Shown here: piece after piece, positions 1 through 6,083 of the stretch
Layout: each line of letters opens with the position of its first letter
Position numbering within the stretch: the stretch's first letter is position 1
Source of the DNA: an uncultured Ruminococcus sp.
Lineage (GTDB): Bacteria > Bacillota > Clostridia > Oscillospirales > CAG-272
Assembly: GCA_902796505.1 (NCBI GenBank)
Contig: CADBPA010000238.1
Span: 1-7,995, forward strand
Reading direction: 5' to 3'
Length of the DNA stretch: 7,995 bases
Position numbers and translations under genes: made by a program
Notes under the pieces: model-generated
What the model was told of the DNA's origin: nothing
Seen by the model: only the letters and a program-made list of their open reading frames with translations
The model's database searches: none

Positions 1-437
1 ATGACAAAGAAGTTATACTTTTCCTCCTCTGCGATCTTGCCGGTTTCCTCGCCGGAGGCGGCAGGGAAAATATAGGCGTTCGCGCCGTCGGCGTCCGCTT
101 TCTTTTCGACGAGGACGAAGCGGTCGTTTATGCGATCCCATGCGATGAAGTGCTTTTTGGAGCGGTTATCGGTGACGCTCGATTCCTGCAGTCCGCTGCG
201 CTTGGCGGCGGCGAGGGCGTCATGCAGGGTGGGATGCCCTGCGATATCCATTTTGAGGGCGGTATTGAGATTCTTCACGGTCTGGATATCCGCCGTGATA
301 TTCGCCCGGTCGATCATATGCGAGAAGGTCGGGATCAGGACCGCCGCGAGAATGGCGACGATCGCGATGACGACGACCAATTCTACAATGGTAAAGCCGT
401 TATGACGGCGTTGTTTGATTTTCAAATTCTTCTTCAT
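1..437 (-). CDS. Type IV prepilin-like protein, 3' end outside window
   Basis: The 145 visible residues start with a short basic leader ending in Gly14, then FTIVE and a hydrophobic stretch to about residue 38. This is the class III prepilin signal: a prepilin peptidase would cut after Gly14 and methylate Phe, and Glu at +5 supports pilus assembly. After the helix come NLNTALKMD and WDRINDRFV, both with close counterparts in the upstream prepilin at 529-2511, so the two share a domain and are probably paralogues. A GGAGG lies at 453-457, 15 bases before the ATG, which is rather far, but no better in-frame start is visible. It is likely the third gene of the 2993-to-1 unit. The class is secure; whether it builds a true pilus, a pseudopilus or a surface adhesin cannot be told, since no ATPase or platform gene is in view. 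Confidence 0.85.
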   Translation of the reverse strand, partial: MKKNLKIKQRRHNGFTIVELVVVIAIVAILAAVLIPTFSHMIDRANITADIQTVKNLNTALKMDIAGHPTLHDALAAAKRSGLQESSVTDNRSKKHFIAWDRINDRFVLVEKKADADGANAYIFPAASGEETGKIAEEEKYNFFV

Positions 438-484
438 AATTTTACGTCGGAACCTCCTTTTGGCTTATGGGTATAGCAAGCCCC

Positions 485-510
485 GGGGTGCCGGCTCGCG
501 CCGGCATCCC
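485..510 (-). other. GC-rich intergenic hairpin between two prepilin genes
   Basis: An 11-bp stem (485-495 with 500-510; one A-C mismatch on the minus strand) closes a 4-base loop, 19 bases after the stop of the large prepilin gene. No U-run follows it on the minus strand, so it is not a canonical terminator. It could protect the upstream transcript end or lower expression of the second prepilin gene. Its role is inferred only. Confidence 0.45.
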
Positions 511-528
511 GAAGGGAGAGTTGAATTT

Positions 529-2511
529 TTATTTGTTGATGATGGCAGCATTGACCGCCGAGACCTTCTCTAAGGTGTAGCGATAGACGCCGCACTCGAT
601 CTTGGTGCCGGTTTCGACGCCGTTTTCGTCCAGCTCATAGAGGAAGAGGCGAACGGTGATGGTCTTGCCGATATTTTCGTCGCTGAGGTTGGCGACGCCG
701 CAGCTGAATTCCTTGACGTAACCGCAGATGGCGGCGTAGTTCATATGGAAATCGGGGTTGCCGGTATAGTTATAGGCGGTGTCGAGCAGACGGACGGTCT
801 TGCCGGCTTTGAGGTCGACCGACTCGTTGCCGTTCTTGATATCCGACATACCGAAGCCGATCCAGAGGCCGTTATTGAAGTTATCGGCGAAGGCGGCATA
901 GTGGCCGGCGAGGGCGACGGTACCGACGGCGATATCTCCGTCAAAGCTGACCTCGAAGTCGGCGAGCCAGCCGAGATAGCTGCGCTTGGTTTCGAGCAGG
1001 GTGCGGACGCGCGCGGCAGCCTCGGCGCCGTTTTGCGCTTCGACGTAGGCGAGGGCTTTCTCGATCTTTTCGGCGTTTGCGTAATCCTCGATATGGTTCG
1101 AGAAGATCGGCTCGCCGTTCTCCTCGGCGGCGAGGAAGGCGTCGATATAGATGCGGTCCTCATCGCTGAAGGCGTTGAACTTATAGGCTTTATCGACCGC
1201 CGCTTCGGTGGCGATATTGTTGTTCATCCAGAGCGAGATGAGATCGTCGCCCGTGGCGGCATATTCGGTGACGTAGGCTTTGACGTTGACCTGAATATCC
1301 AGCACGGTCTCGACTTCCTCGACGGTCTTACCGGTCTCGACGACGGTTTCCTCGATGGTCTTTCCCTCTTCGGGGACGATCTCACGGGTTTCTTCGACGA
1401 TGGTGGCGTTCGTGTCGCCGAGGACGTTTGCGATCTGGAAAGCGAGGGTTTTGGAATTGCCGGTCGCGTCGGAGGTGTCGATCCACTCGTCGGGAGCGTC
1501 GGCGTTATCCGAGACCTTGACCTGCTCGTAGATGCCCTGCATCATGAGCCAGATATACTCGTCGTCGGCCTTTTCCTGCTCGACCTTGCAGACGAGCGCG
1601 CCTTCGTCGGGAATTTCAATGGGATCGCGGTAGAAATCCGGGAGGGTGGTTTCGGCGGAGAGCGTCAGAGTGATCTCCTCGAAGCCGTCGGCGGTACCGT
1701 CTTTGTTCTTATCGGTTGCGGTGAAGTAGACGGCGGAGACGGCGGAGGTCTCGGTCAGCACGACGCGGCCCTGCTTGACGGCAACGAGCGCGGTCGAGCC
1801 GTATTCATGGTAGGAAGCGGTTGCGACGGCGACGATATCGATCTTCTTGGCTTCGCCGTAGTGCGAGACGGTGTCGGCGGGGGCGTTGATCGTCAGAACG
1901 GTGTCGGCGGAGTTTGTGCGGAAGGCGAGCTTTCTGCCGACGGTGCCGGTATGCTCATAGGCAAGCGCGGTGACGCCTTCGGTCTTACCGACGTCGAAGC
2001 CGGCGGTGAGCTTCGCCGGAATATCGGCGACCTTACCGGTCCAGTAGAGCGAATAGTTATAGGCAGGAACGCTGTCGGCGATCTTCCAGAGGAGGTAAAC
2101 TTCCTCGTCCTTCTTCACCGAGAGGCGGTCGTCCGCGGCGACGGTATCGTTCTGATATTCGACGTCGCCGAGGTCGGCGTTATAGTAAACGAACGCGTCG
2201 TTCTTGCTGTCCCAGAGGATCTCGTTGTTGGTTTTCTGGGCGTTGATCTTCGAGACGTCGTATCCGGCGTTGCCGGCGGCGGTGAGCGCCTCGGTCATAT
2301 TGGCGTGCTTCTTGCCGGTCGCGTCCGAATCGATCTTCAGCGCGGTATTGAGGTTTTTGATCAGCTGCGCGTCGGTATTGACCTCGCGGTCGCCTTGGTT
2401 TTTGAGAATGGTCGAAATGGTGGGGATCAGGATTGCGAGAAGGATCGCGATGATGGCGATGACCACGATCAGCTCAACGATCGTGTAGCCCTTTTTATGA
2501 TTCAATTTCAT
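529..2511 (-). CDS. Large prepilin-like surface protein (660 aa)
   Basis: The start at 2511 is chosen because AGGAG sits 6 bases before that ATG and it places the prepilin signal at the N-terminus; a longer reading from 2583 would add 24 residues with no sign of function. MKLNHKKG is the leader, cut after Gly8, followed by YTIVEL and a hydrophobic helix to about residue 31. Tyr rather than Phe at +1 is less common. Residues 50-115 match the second prepilin (NLNTALKID, WDSKNDAFV). The rest has no family I recognise: mostly beta-rich predicted segments, an EF-hand-like loop at about 267-278 (DKNKDGTADGFE, with acidic or polar residues at positions 1, 3, 5, 7, 9 and 12), a Glu/Thr/Val-rich tract at about 372-404 and a helical stretch at about 470-515. 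At 660 residues it is far larger than a major pilin (about 120-200), so a minor pilin, tip adhesin or cell-surface protein is more likely. It is the second gene of a unit that appears to be controlled by the invertible element at 3033-3318. Confidence 0.85.
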   Translation of the reverse strand: MKLNHKKGYTIVELIVVIAIIAILLAILIPTISTILKNQGDREVNTDAQLIKNLNTALKIDSDATGKKHANMTEALTAAGNAGYDVSKINAQKTNNEILWDSKNDAFVYYNADLGDVEYQNDTVAADDRLSVKKDEEVYLLWKIADSVPAYNYSLYWTGKVADIPAKLTAGFDVGKTEGVTALAYEHTGTVGRKLAFRTNSADTVLTINAPADTVSHYGEAKKIDIVAVATASYHEYGSTALVAVKQGRVVLTETSAVSAVYFTATDKNKDGTADGFEEITLTLSAETTLPDFYRDPIEIPDEGALVCKVEQEKADDEYIWLMMQGIYEQVKVSDNADAPDEWIDTSDATGNSKTLAFQIANVLGDTNATIVEETREIVPEEGKTIEETVVETGKTVEEVETVLDIQVNVKAYVTEYAATGDDLISLWMNNNIATEAAVDKAYKFNAFSDEDRIYIDAFLAAEENGEPIFSNHIEDYANAEKIEKALAYVEAQNGAEAAARVRTLLETKRSYLGWLADFEVSFDGDIAVGTVALAGHYAAFADNFNNGLWIGFGMSDIKNGNESVDLKAGKTVRLLDTAYNYTGNPDFHMNYAAICGYVKEFSCGVANLSDENIGKTITVRLFLYELDENGVETGTKIECGVYRYTLEKVSAVNAAIINK

Positions 2512-2564
2512 AATATACTCCTGTTTGTAAAGTTTTGTTTGCATAATCCGGTATTCGGCGCTTT

Positions 2565-2993
2565 TTAACACCGATACCGACAAAACTTATGACAGAAGTT
2601 ATATACGACTTTGGGCGCTATGTATTCAAACCCGATCTTCGGGCGGGAATGCTTCGGATAGGTCCTCGTTTCCTCGGACTTCATGAGGCTGCGGACGACG
2701 GCGATCGAGAATTTCACGACCGAGACGGCGGAGACGGCGATGAAGAGAACGATCGTCAGCGCGAAGAGGAGCGTCAGCCGGGAGGCGGCGTCGACCGAGC
2801 CGCAGACGTCCACCCACATCAGGCGGAGCGAGAGAGGCGCGAAGAGTCCGGCAAAGGGGAACAGCGCGAGGAAGAAGAGGAACGCGACGATATATGCCGA
2901 AAGCGCGAGATACATCTTCTTTTGCCGGAAGGTGTGCATCGTGATCGCGCCGACGATGACGTAGAGCGCCAAAAACAGATAAAAGATCGACAT
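2565..2993 (-). CDS. Small three-helix membrane protein, function unknown
   Basis: This gene encodes 142 residues. The start at 2993 follows GGAGG with a 5-base gap; a longer reading from 3032 lacks such a site. Three hydrophobic segments are visible, at about residues 2-20, 27-52 and 70-101, followed by a charged C-terminal tail ending in a Cys-containing stretch (FCHKFCRYRC). I do not recognise a family and it has no catalytic motif. It is the first gene after the invertible promoter element and stands 53 bases before the large prepilin gene without a terminator between, so the two are probably co-transcribed. A role in pilin export, assembly or anchoring fits the position but is a guess. 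Confidence 0.72.
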   Translation of the reverse strand: MSIFYLFLALYVIVGAITMHTFRQKKMYLALSAYIVAFLFFLALFPFAGLFAPLSLRLMWVDVCGSVDAASRLTLLFALTIVLFIAVSAVSVVKFSIAVVRSLMKSEETRTYPKHSRPKIGFEYIAPKVVYNFCHKFCRYRC

Positions 2994-3032
2994 GAGTTCC
3001 TCCTTTCTTCTCCGGGCGTACCCGCTTTGCAT

Positions 3033-3056
3033 ACAACATAATTGCCGTTATGTGGT
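3033..3056 (+). repeat. Left inverted repeat / recombinase site of the invertible element
   Basis: The site has two arms, ACAACATAA (3033-3041) and TTATGTGGT (3048-3056), around the core TTGCCG (3042-3047). The arms are inverted copies of each other apart from one base (G3054). The whole site matches the reverse complement of 3295-3318 at 23 of 24 positions, with 21 contiguous. Because the core is asymmetric and reversed between the two sites, recombination between them should invert, not delete, the DNA between them. Confidence 0.88.
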
Positions 3057-3078
3057 AGGGAAAAGCGAAAAATACATC

Positions 3079-3103
3079 AAAAAAACGCCTCCCCCGGAGG
3101 GCG
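3079..3103 (-). terminator. Rho-independent terminator inside the invertible element
   Basis: On the minus strand a GC-rich stem (3103-3096 pairing with 3092-3086, one bulged base) with a 3-base loop is followed by seven T (3085-3079). In the orientation shown it would stop leftward transcripts coming from the recombinase gene before they reach the prepilin unit. After inversion it would act on rightward transcripts instead. Confidence 0.75.
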
Positions 3104-3221
3104 GCGTGTGCAACGCATGGCGAAAAGGCCCTTCTTGCCCCGGAAATCCGGCAAAAAGCCGCCTGATTTTGCATTTTTCCGCAAATGGAAAACTTTTTCT
3201 GCTTTTTTATGGGAAAACCCC

Positions 3222-3250
3222 TTGAAAAATCAATAAATATATGCTATAAT
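3222..3250 (+). promoter_or_regulatory. Strong sigma-A type promoter within the invertible element
   Basis: TTGAAA (3222-3227), a 17-base spacer and TATAAT (3245-3250), with TGC just before the -10 (extended -10). Transcription would start near 3257 and run right, away from the prepilin unit and antisense to the recombinase. No plus-strand gene follows it, which makes little sense as a fixed promoter but is expected for a flippable one in its OFF state. A 15-base inverted repeat (AGATAT, 3 bases, ATATCT; 3273-3287) just downstream could be an operator. Confidence 0.85.
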
Positions 3251-3292
3251 ACTAGATAACAAAAAAGGAAAAAGATATAAAATATCTAATAG

Positions 3293-3330
3293 AAACAACA
3301 TAACGGCAATTATGTTGTTTTTCTTTTTGT
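3293..3330 (+). terminator. Possible terminator formed by the right recombinase site
   Basis: On the plus strand the right site folds into an 11-bp stem (3293-3303 with 3310-3320) with a 6-base loop, and T-rich sequence (five T, C, five T) continues to 3329. The stem is AT-rich, so efficiency is uncertain. It would stop the OFF-state transcript after about 70 bases. The T-run lies outside the invertible segment, and no such run flanks the left site. Confidence 0.45.
3295..3318 (-). repeat. Right inverted repeat / recombinase site of the invertible element
   Basis: A perfect inverted-arm site: ACAACATAA (3295-3303), core CGGCAA (3304-3309), TTATGTTGT (3310-3318). The arms extend to 11 bp if 3293-3294 and 3319-3320 are included. 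It is the inverted partner of 3033-3056 and lies 26 bases past the stop codon of the recombinase gene. Two short inverted arms around a 6-8 bp core is the usual form of sites used by the tyrosine recombinase family (dif, FRT, loxP). Confidence 0.88.
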
Positions 3331-3343
3331 TCCCGTTCGTTCT

Positions 3344-4225
3344 CTAAAGGATCAGGCGCATTTTCTCCATTTCGGAGCGATGCTCGCGGCCGGTGGAGAG
3401 GATATAGACGCGGGTGGTGTTGATGCTGCTGTGGCCGAGGATGTCCGAAAGCTTGGCGAGGTCCTTTTCGAGCGCGTAGAAGGAGCGGGCGAAGAGGTGG
3501 CGGAGGTTGTGCGGAAAGACCTTGCGCGGGTCCACCCGCGCCGCGCGGCAGAGCGCCTTCATCTCGCGCCAGATATTCGAGCGGTCGAGCGGTTTGCCGG
3601 AGGCGGTGACAAAGACGCAGCCGTGGCGGATGCCCTCCCGGCGGCAGTACTCCCGGAGTTTTTTCTGCAGATCGCGGACGAGGAAGACGGTGCGCGTTTT
3701 GCTTTTGCAGCGGACGACCGCACGACCGAGCCGCACCGCCTCGCAGGTGATGAAGCGCAGTTCGCTGACGCGGATGCCGGTGCCGCAGATCGTTTGCAAA
3801 AGCATGGCGAGGCGGACGTTTTTGCCGCGCTCTGCCGCCTCAACCAGCCGCAAATACTCGACACGGGTCAGCTCTCGCTCCTCTTTGCAGAACACCTGCC
3901 GCTGGATGCGCAGCCGGCGAACGCAGAGTTCGGGGTGATCGAGAAAGCGGAAAAAGGAGTTGATCGCGGCGATCATCGAATTGGCGGAGGACGGGGCGTA
4001 GCGGCGTTCGAGTTCGGCTTTGTAATCGAGGACGGCGCGGCGGTCGGCGGCGGCTTCTCCGCCGCGCGCACGGAGAAAAGCGACGAAGGCGCGAAGATCG
4101 CGCAGGTATTTATCGACGGTGTTTTTGGCGCGCTCCTCCTCTTCGAGGCGGCGCGAGAAGGCAGCAAGATCTGCCTCCCGGATCTCGACCGGGCGCGCAG
4201 GATTGTTCGGATAGGATGACATCAT
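3344..4225 (-). CDS. Tyrosine recombinase (XerC/D-like), probable invertase of the adjacent switch
   Basis: The gene encodes 293 residues, the normal length for a Xer-type recombinase. An N-terminal SAM-like DNA-binding domain spans about residues 14-100 and the catalytic domain about 115-290. The active-site set is complete: Arg152 (GTGIRVSELR), Lys174 or Lys176 (CKSKTR), His239 and Arg242 (HNLRH), His265 (LGHSS) and the nucleophile Tyr274. It should cut and rejoin one strand at a time through a 3'-phosphotyrosine link. Two ATG codons stand side by side at the start; AAAGGA lies about 12 bases upstream. The gene ends 26 bases from the right inverted repeat, and the absence of phage or transposon genes nearby points to a dedicated promoter invertase rather than a prophage integrase. 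It is unlikely to be the housekeeping XerC or XerD. No clear promoter of its own was found. Family assignment is secure; the substrate is inferred from position. Confidence 0.93.
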   Translation of the reverse strand: MMSSYPNNPARPVEIREADLAAFSRRLEEEERAKNTVDKYLRDLRAFVAFLRARGGEAAADRRAVLDYKAELERRYAPSSANSMIAAINSFFRFLDHPELCVRRLRIQRQVFCKEERELTRVEYLRLVEAAERGKNVRLAMLLQTICGTGIRVSELRFITCEAVRLGRAVVRCKSKTRTVFLVRDLQKKLREYCRREGIRHGCVFVTASGKPLDRSNIWREMKALCRAARVDPRKVFPHNLRHLFARSFYALEKDLAKLSDILGHSSINTTRVYILSTGREHRSEMEKMRLIL

Positions 4226-4366
4226 CGTTTTTTGGTTTCCTTTCTGTTCGGAATCGGATTTATTGTTCCCGGTATGGACGCAGGAATACGCAGAAGTACG
4301 GATACGCCGGCGCAGTTCAGGGGAGCGGTGTAATAAAAAGGCAGGAAAACGTTTTTCATTTCTCCG

Positions 4367-4406
4367 AAAAAACGCAAAATACCACCCGAAATTCAGGTGG
4401 CATTTT
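4367..4406 (-). terminator. Probable terminator downstream of the macrodomain gene
   Basis: On the minus strand an 11-bp stem (4406-4396 with 4386-4376, one G-U pair) encloses a 9-base loop and is followed by GCG and six T (4372-4367). It lies about 105 bases after the macrodomain stop codon and 141 bases before the recombinase start. The rest of 4226-4510 is AT-rich in places, but I see no convincing promoter or gene there. Confidence 0.55.
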
Positions 4407-4510
4407 CCTTGATTTGCAAACTTTTCTTTGCTTTTTTAAAGGATTTTCCGAATGCAGGGAGATCACATGCGGCTTTACCGAGCCGACATTTCGTCTCGAA
4501 AAATTGCCGT

Positions 4511-5278
4511 TCAGATACCGAGCAATTCGCGGTAGATCTTCTCATCCTGCGCTTTGAACACGTTGAAGATCACGCGGATCAGACTGCCGGTCCTCTCCCG
4601 GAAGCTCTTGACCGTCGCGACGGCGATGCGCGCGGCGTCCTCGTTCGGAAAGTGAAATTCGCCGGTCGAGATGCAGCAGAAGGCGACCGTCGAAAGACGG
4701 TATTCCTCCGCAAGCCTAAGGCAGCTTTCATAGCAGGAAGCCAGAGCGAGCCGATCCCGGTCGGTCAGGCGATGGCTGATGATCGGACCGACGGTGTGCA
4801 GAATATACCGGCAGGGGAGATTATAGCCCTTGGTGATCTTGGCGCTCCCGGTCGGCTCGTCGTGCCCCTGGGCGCGCATGATCTTTTCGCACTCGGCGCG
4901 CAGCTGCACGCCGGCGTAGGTGTGGATCGCGTTGTCGATACAGCCGTGGCAGGGGACGAAACATCCGAGCATCTGACTGTTGGCGGCGTTGACGATCGCG
5001 TCGGCCTTCAAGGTCGTGATATCTCCGCGCCAGACAGCGATCCCGTCCCGATAGTCGAGCGTTTCGGCGTCGGTGATCCCCTTTTCCGCCGCGCGATAGC
5101 GCAGATATTCGTCCTGCGCGTGCAGAAAATCCGCGCCGATCGGCGCAGGCAGGCGGACGTTCATCAGCGAACGCAGAAGTCTTCTCTGCTCCTCGACCTG
5201 CGGCGGGATCGTATTGCGGTATCCGCCCTCGCGGAGCAGACATCCGATCAGATATTTTCGGTTTTCGAACGGTTTCAT
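4511..5278 (-). CDS. Zn-type macrodomain protein-ADP-ribose hydrolase
   Basis: The 255-residue protein has a helical N-terminal part (about 1-75) and a macrodomain (about 80-255). Visible motifs are GDIT (85-88), NAANS (97-101), the zinc-binding stretch GCFVPCHGC with Cys106, His111 and Cys113, then CIDNAIH, HTVGP (161-165) and STGEFHFP (204-211) of the ADP-ribose pocket. This pattern belongs to the Zn-macro group of Staphylococcus and Streptococcus, which removes ADP-ribose from proteins; there it sits beside the sirtuin SirTM, a GcvH-like carrier and a lipoate ligase. None of those is in this window. Start supported by GGAGG 8 bases upstream. It follows the rubrerythrin gene by 63 bases with a strong terminator between, so it is either expressed by read-through or from a promoter I cannot see. 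The family call is firm; the physiological substrate is unknown. Confidence 0.9.
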   Translation of the reverse strand: MKPFENRKYLIGCLLREGGYRNTIPPQVEEQRRLLRSLMNVRLPAPIGADFLHAQDEYLRYRAAEKGITDAETLDYRDGIAVWRGDITTLKADAIVNAANSQMLGCFVPCHGCIDNAIHTYAGVQLRAECEKIMRAQGHDEPTGSAKITKGYNLPCRYILHTVGPIISHRLTDRDRLALASCYESCLRLAEEYRLSTVAFCCISTGEFHFPNEDAARIAVATVKSFRERTGSLIRVIFNVFKAQDEKIYRELLGI

Positions 5279-5303
5279 TGCGATTTCCTCCCTGCCTTGC
5301 TTC

Positions 5304-5334
5304 GGAAAAGAGCCGCCGTACCGGCGGCTCTTTC
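5304..5334 (-). terminator. Rho-independent terminator after rubrerythrin
   Basis: A 12-bp stem (5333-5322 with 5318-5307 on the minus strand), mostly GC, closes on a 3-base loop and ends in a short T-run (four T). It starts only 8 bases past the rubrerythrin stop codon and lies just upstream of the macrodomain start, so it should limit co-transcription of that gene. Confidence 0.8.
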
Positions 5335-5341
5335 GGACGGA

Positions 5342-5890
5342 TCAATAATTCTCCGCGTGCACTTCAAAATACGCCTGCGGATGGTTGCAGACCGGGCAGA
5401 CTTCGGGAGCCTTGGTGCCGACCACGATGTGGCCGCAGTTGCGGCATTCCCAGACCTTGACTTCGCTCTTTTCAAAGACCTTCTGCGCCTCGACGTTCGC
5501 AAGCAGCGCGCGATAGCGCTCTTCGTGGCGTTTTTCGATGGCGGCAACGCCGCGGAACTTCTTCGCAAGCTCGGTAAAGCCTTCCTCCTCGGCGGTCTTG
5601 GCGAACTCTTCGTACATATCGGTCCACTCGAAGTTTTCACCGTCTGCGGCGGCTTCGAGGTTCTCGGCGGTCGAGCCGATGCCGCAAAGCTCCTTGAACC
5701 AGAGTTTGGCGTGCTCCTTCTCGTTGTCCGCGGTCTTTAAGAAGAGATCGGCGATCTGCTCATAGCCTTCTTTTTTCGCCTTGGAAGCAAAATAGGTGTA
5801 CTTGTTTCTTGCCTGCGATTCTCCGGCGAACGCGGCGAGAAGATTCTGCTCGGTCTTGGTGCCGGAATAGGGATTCTTTTTGTCTGCCAT
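5342..5890 (-). CDS. rbr: Rubrerythrin (peroxide-scavenging di-iron protein)
   Basis: The 182-residue protein has the standard length and layout: a four-helix ferritin-like di-iron domain (about 1-140) and a C-terminal rubredoxin-like domain. Iron ligands visible are Glu24 (FAGES), Glu57 and His60 (NEKEH), Glu94, and Glu119 with His122 (EKRH). The rubredoxin iron is held by Cys149/Cys152 and Cys165/Cys168. In anaerobes it reduces hydrogen peroxide to water with electrons from NADH through rubredoxin or a rubredoxin reductase, in the cytoplasm. The start is supported by AAAGGA 8 bases upstream. It has its own promoter (5926-5954) and its own terminator, so it is a single-gene unit. No PerR-type box could be recognised. 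The assignment is very secure and suggests an anaerobic host. Confidence 0.96.
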   Translation of the reverse strand: MADKKNPYSGTKTEQNLLAAFAGESQARNKYTYFASKAKKEGYEQIADLFLKTADNEKEHAKLWFKELCGIGSTAENLEAAADGENFEWTDMYEEFAKTAEEEGFTELAKKFRGVAAIEKRHEERYRALLANVEAQKVFEKSEVKVWECRNCGHIVVGTKAPEVCPVCNHPQAYFEVHAENY

Positions 5891-5925
5891 AACGGTAGTC
5901 CTTTCTTGAACGGTTAGTTACCTTT

Positions 5926-5954
5926 AATGTACCACATCCCGCGCGTTTTGTCAA
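5926..5954 (-). promoter_or_regulatory. Promoter of the rubrerythrin gene
   Basis: On the minus strand TTGACA (5954-5949), a 17-base spacer and TACATT (5931-5926). Start of transcription is expected near 5919, about 29 bases before the ATG at 5890. It is divergent from the tRNA promoter at 6005-6033, with AT-rich sequence between them. Confidence 0.75.
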
Positions 5955-6004
5955 CAAAAAAGCAAAAAAAAATTTCTTCCCCCAAAAAACTTTTGCAAAA
6001 CCGC

Positions 6005-6033
6005 TTGACAATCGCCGTTCGATTTGCTATAAT
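6005..6033 (+). promoter_or_regulatory. Promoter of the tRNA-Asp/tRNA-Gly unit
   Basis: A consensus promoter: TTGACA (6005-6010), 17 bases, TATAAT (6028-6033), with TGC before the -10. The transcript would start near 6040, about 44 bases before the first tRNA, with a C4/G4 hairpin in the leader (around 6058-6070). Confidence 0.88.
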
Positions 6034-6083
6034 AAAAAAGCGCTCGACAGAGTGCCGCCCCCCATCGGGGCAAGACGTTGTCC

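Larger units (their letters stand above)
3033..3318. promoter_or_regulatory. Putative invertible promoter element (phase-variation switch), OFF orientation
   Basis: The segment is bounded by two inverted recombinase sites (centre to centre about 262 bp) and holds no gene. It contains one strong promoter reading right (3222-3250) and one Rho-independent terminator acting on leftward transcripts (3079-3103). It lies between a tyrosine recombinase gene (3344-4225) and the prepilin unit starting at 2993. As written, the promoter faces away from the prepilin unit and the terminator shields it. After inversion the promoter -10 would map near 3101-3106 and fire left, giving a leader of about 100 bases before the ATG at 2993. 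A weak stem at 3175-3192 followed by T-rich sequence also lies inside. The design resembles fimS of E. coli and the recombinase-flipped promoters of Clostridioides difficile. The architecture is directly visible; inversion itself is inferred. Confidence 0.85.

Noticed and set aside
745..2568. A 607-codon open frame on the plus strand opposite the large prepilin gene
   Set aside because: It is a by-product of the GC-rich codon pattern of the minus-strand gene: its translation is Gly/Val/Asp-rich without domains, and no ribosome site or promoter precedes it.
3056..3083. Possible leftward promoter between the element terminator and the left repeat (TTGATG, 17 bases, TACCAC)
   Set aside because: The -10 matches the consensus at only three positions and has no TG extension; it is far weaker than the promoter inside the element. 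It remains a possible low-level OFF-state promoter.
3344..4225. Interpretation of the tyrosine recombinase as a prophage or integrative-element integrase
   Set aside because: No phage, conjugation or excisionase genes are present, the adjoining sites are inverted and enclose a promoter, and the tRNA genes with a repeated end are about 1.9 kb away beyond unrelated genes.
4502..4511. A 10-base match (AATTGCCGTT) to the core of the inverted repeats at the macrodomain 3' end
   Set aside because: The match stops at the core; neither 9-bp arm is present, so it is not a likely recombinase site and may be chance.
4397..5740. Long plus-strand open frame across the macrodomain and rubrerythrin genes
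   Set aside because: It runs antisense to two well-identified genes and shows no recognisable protein features.
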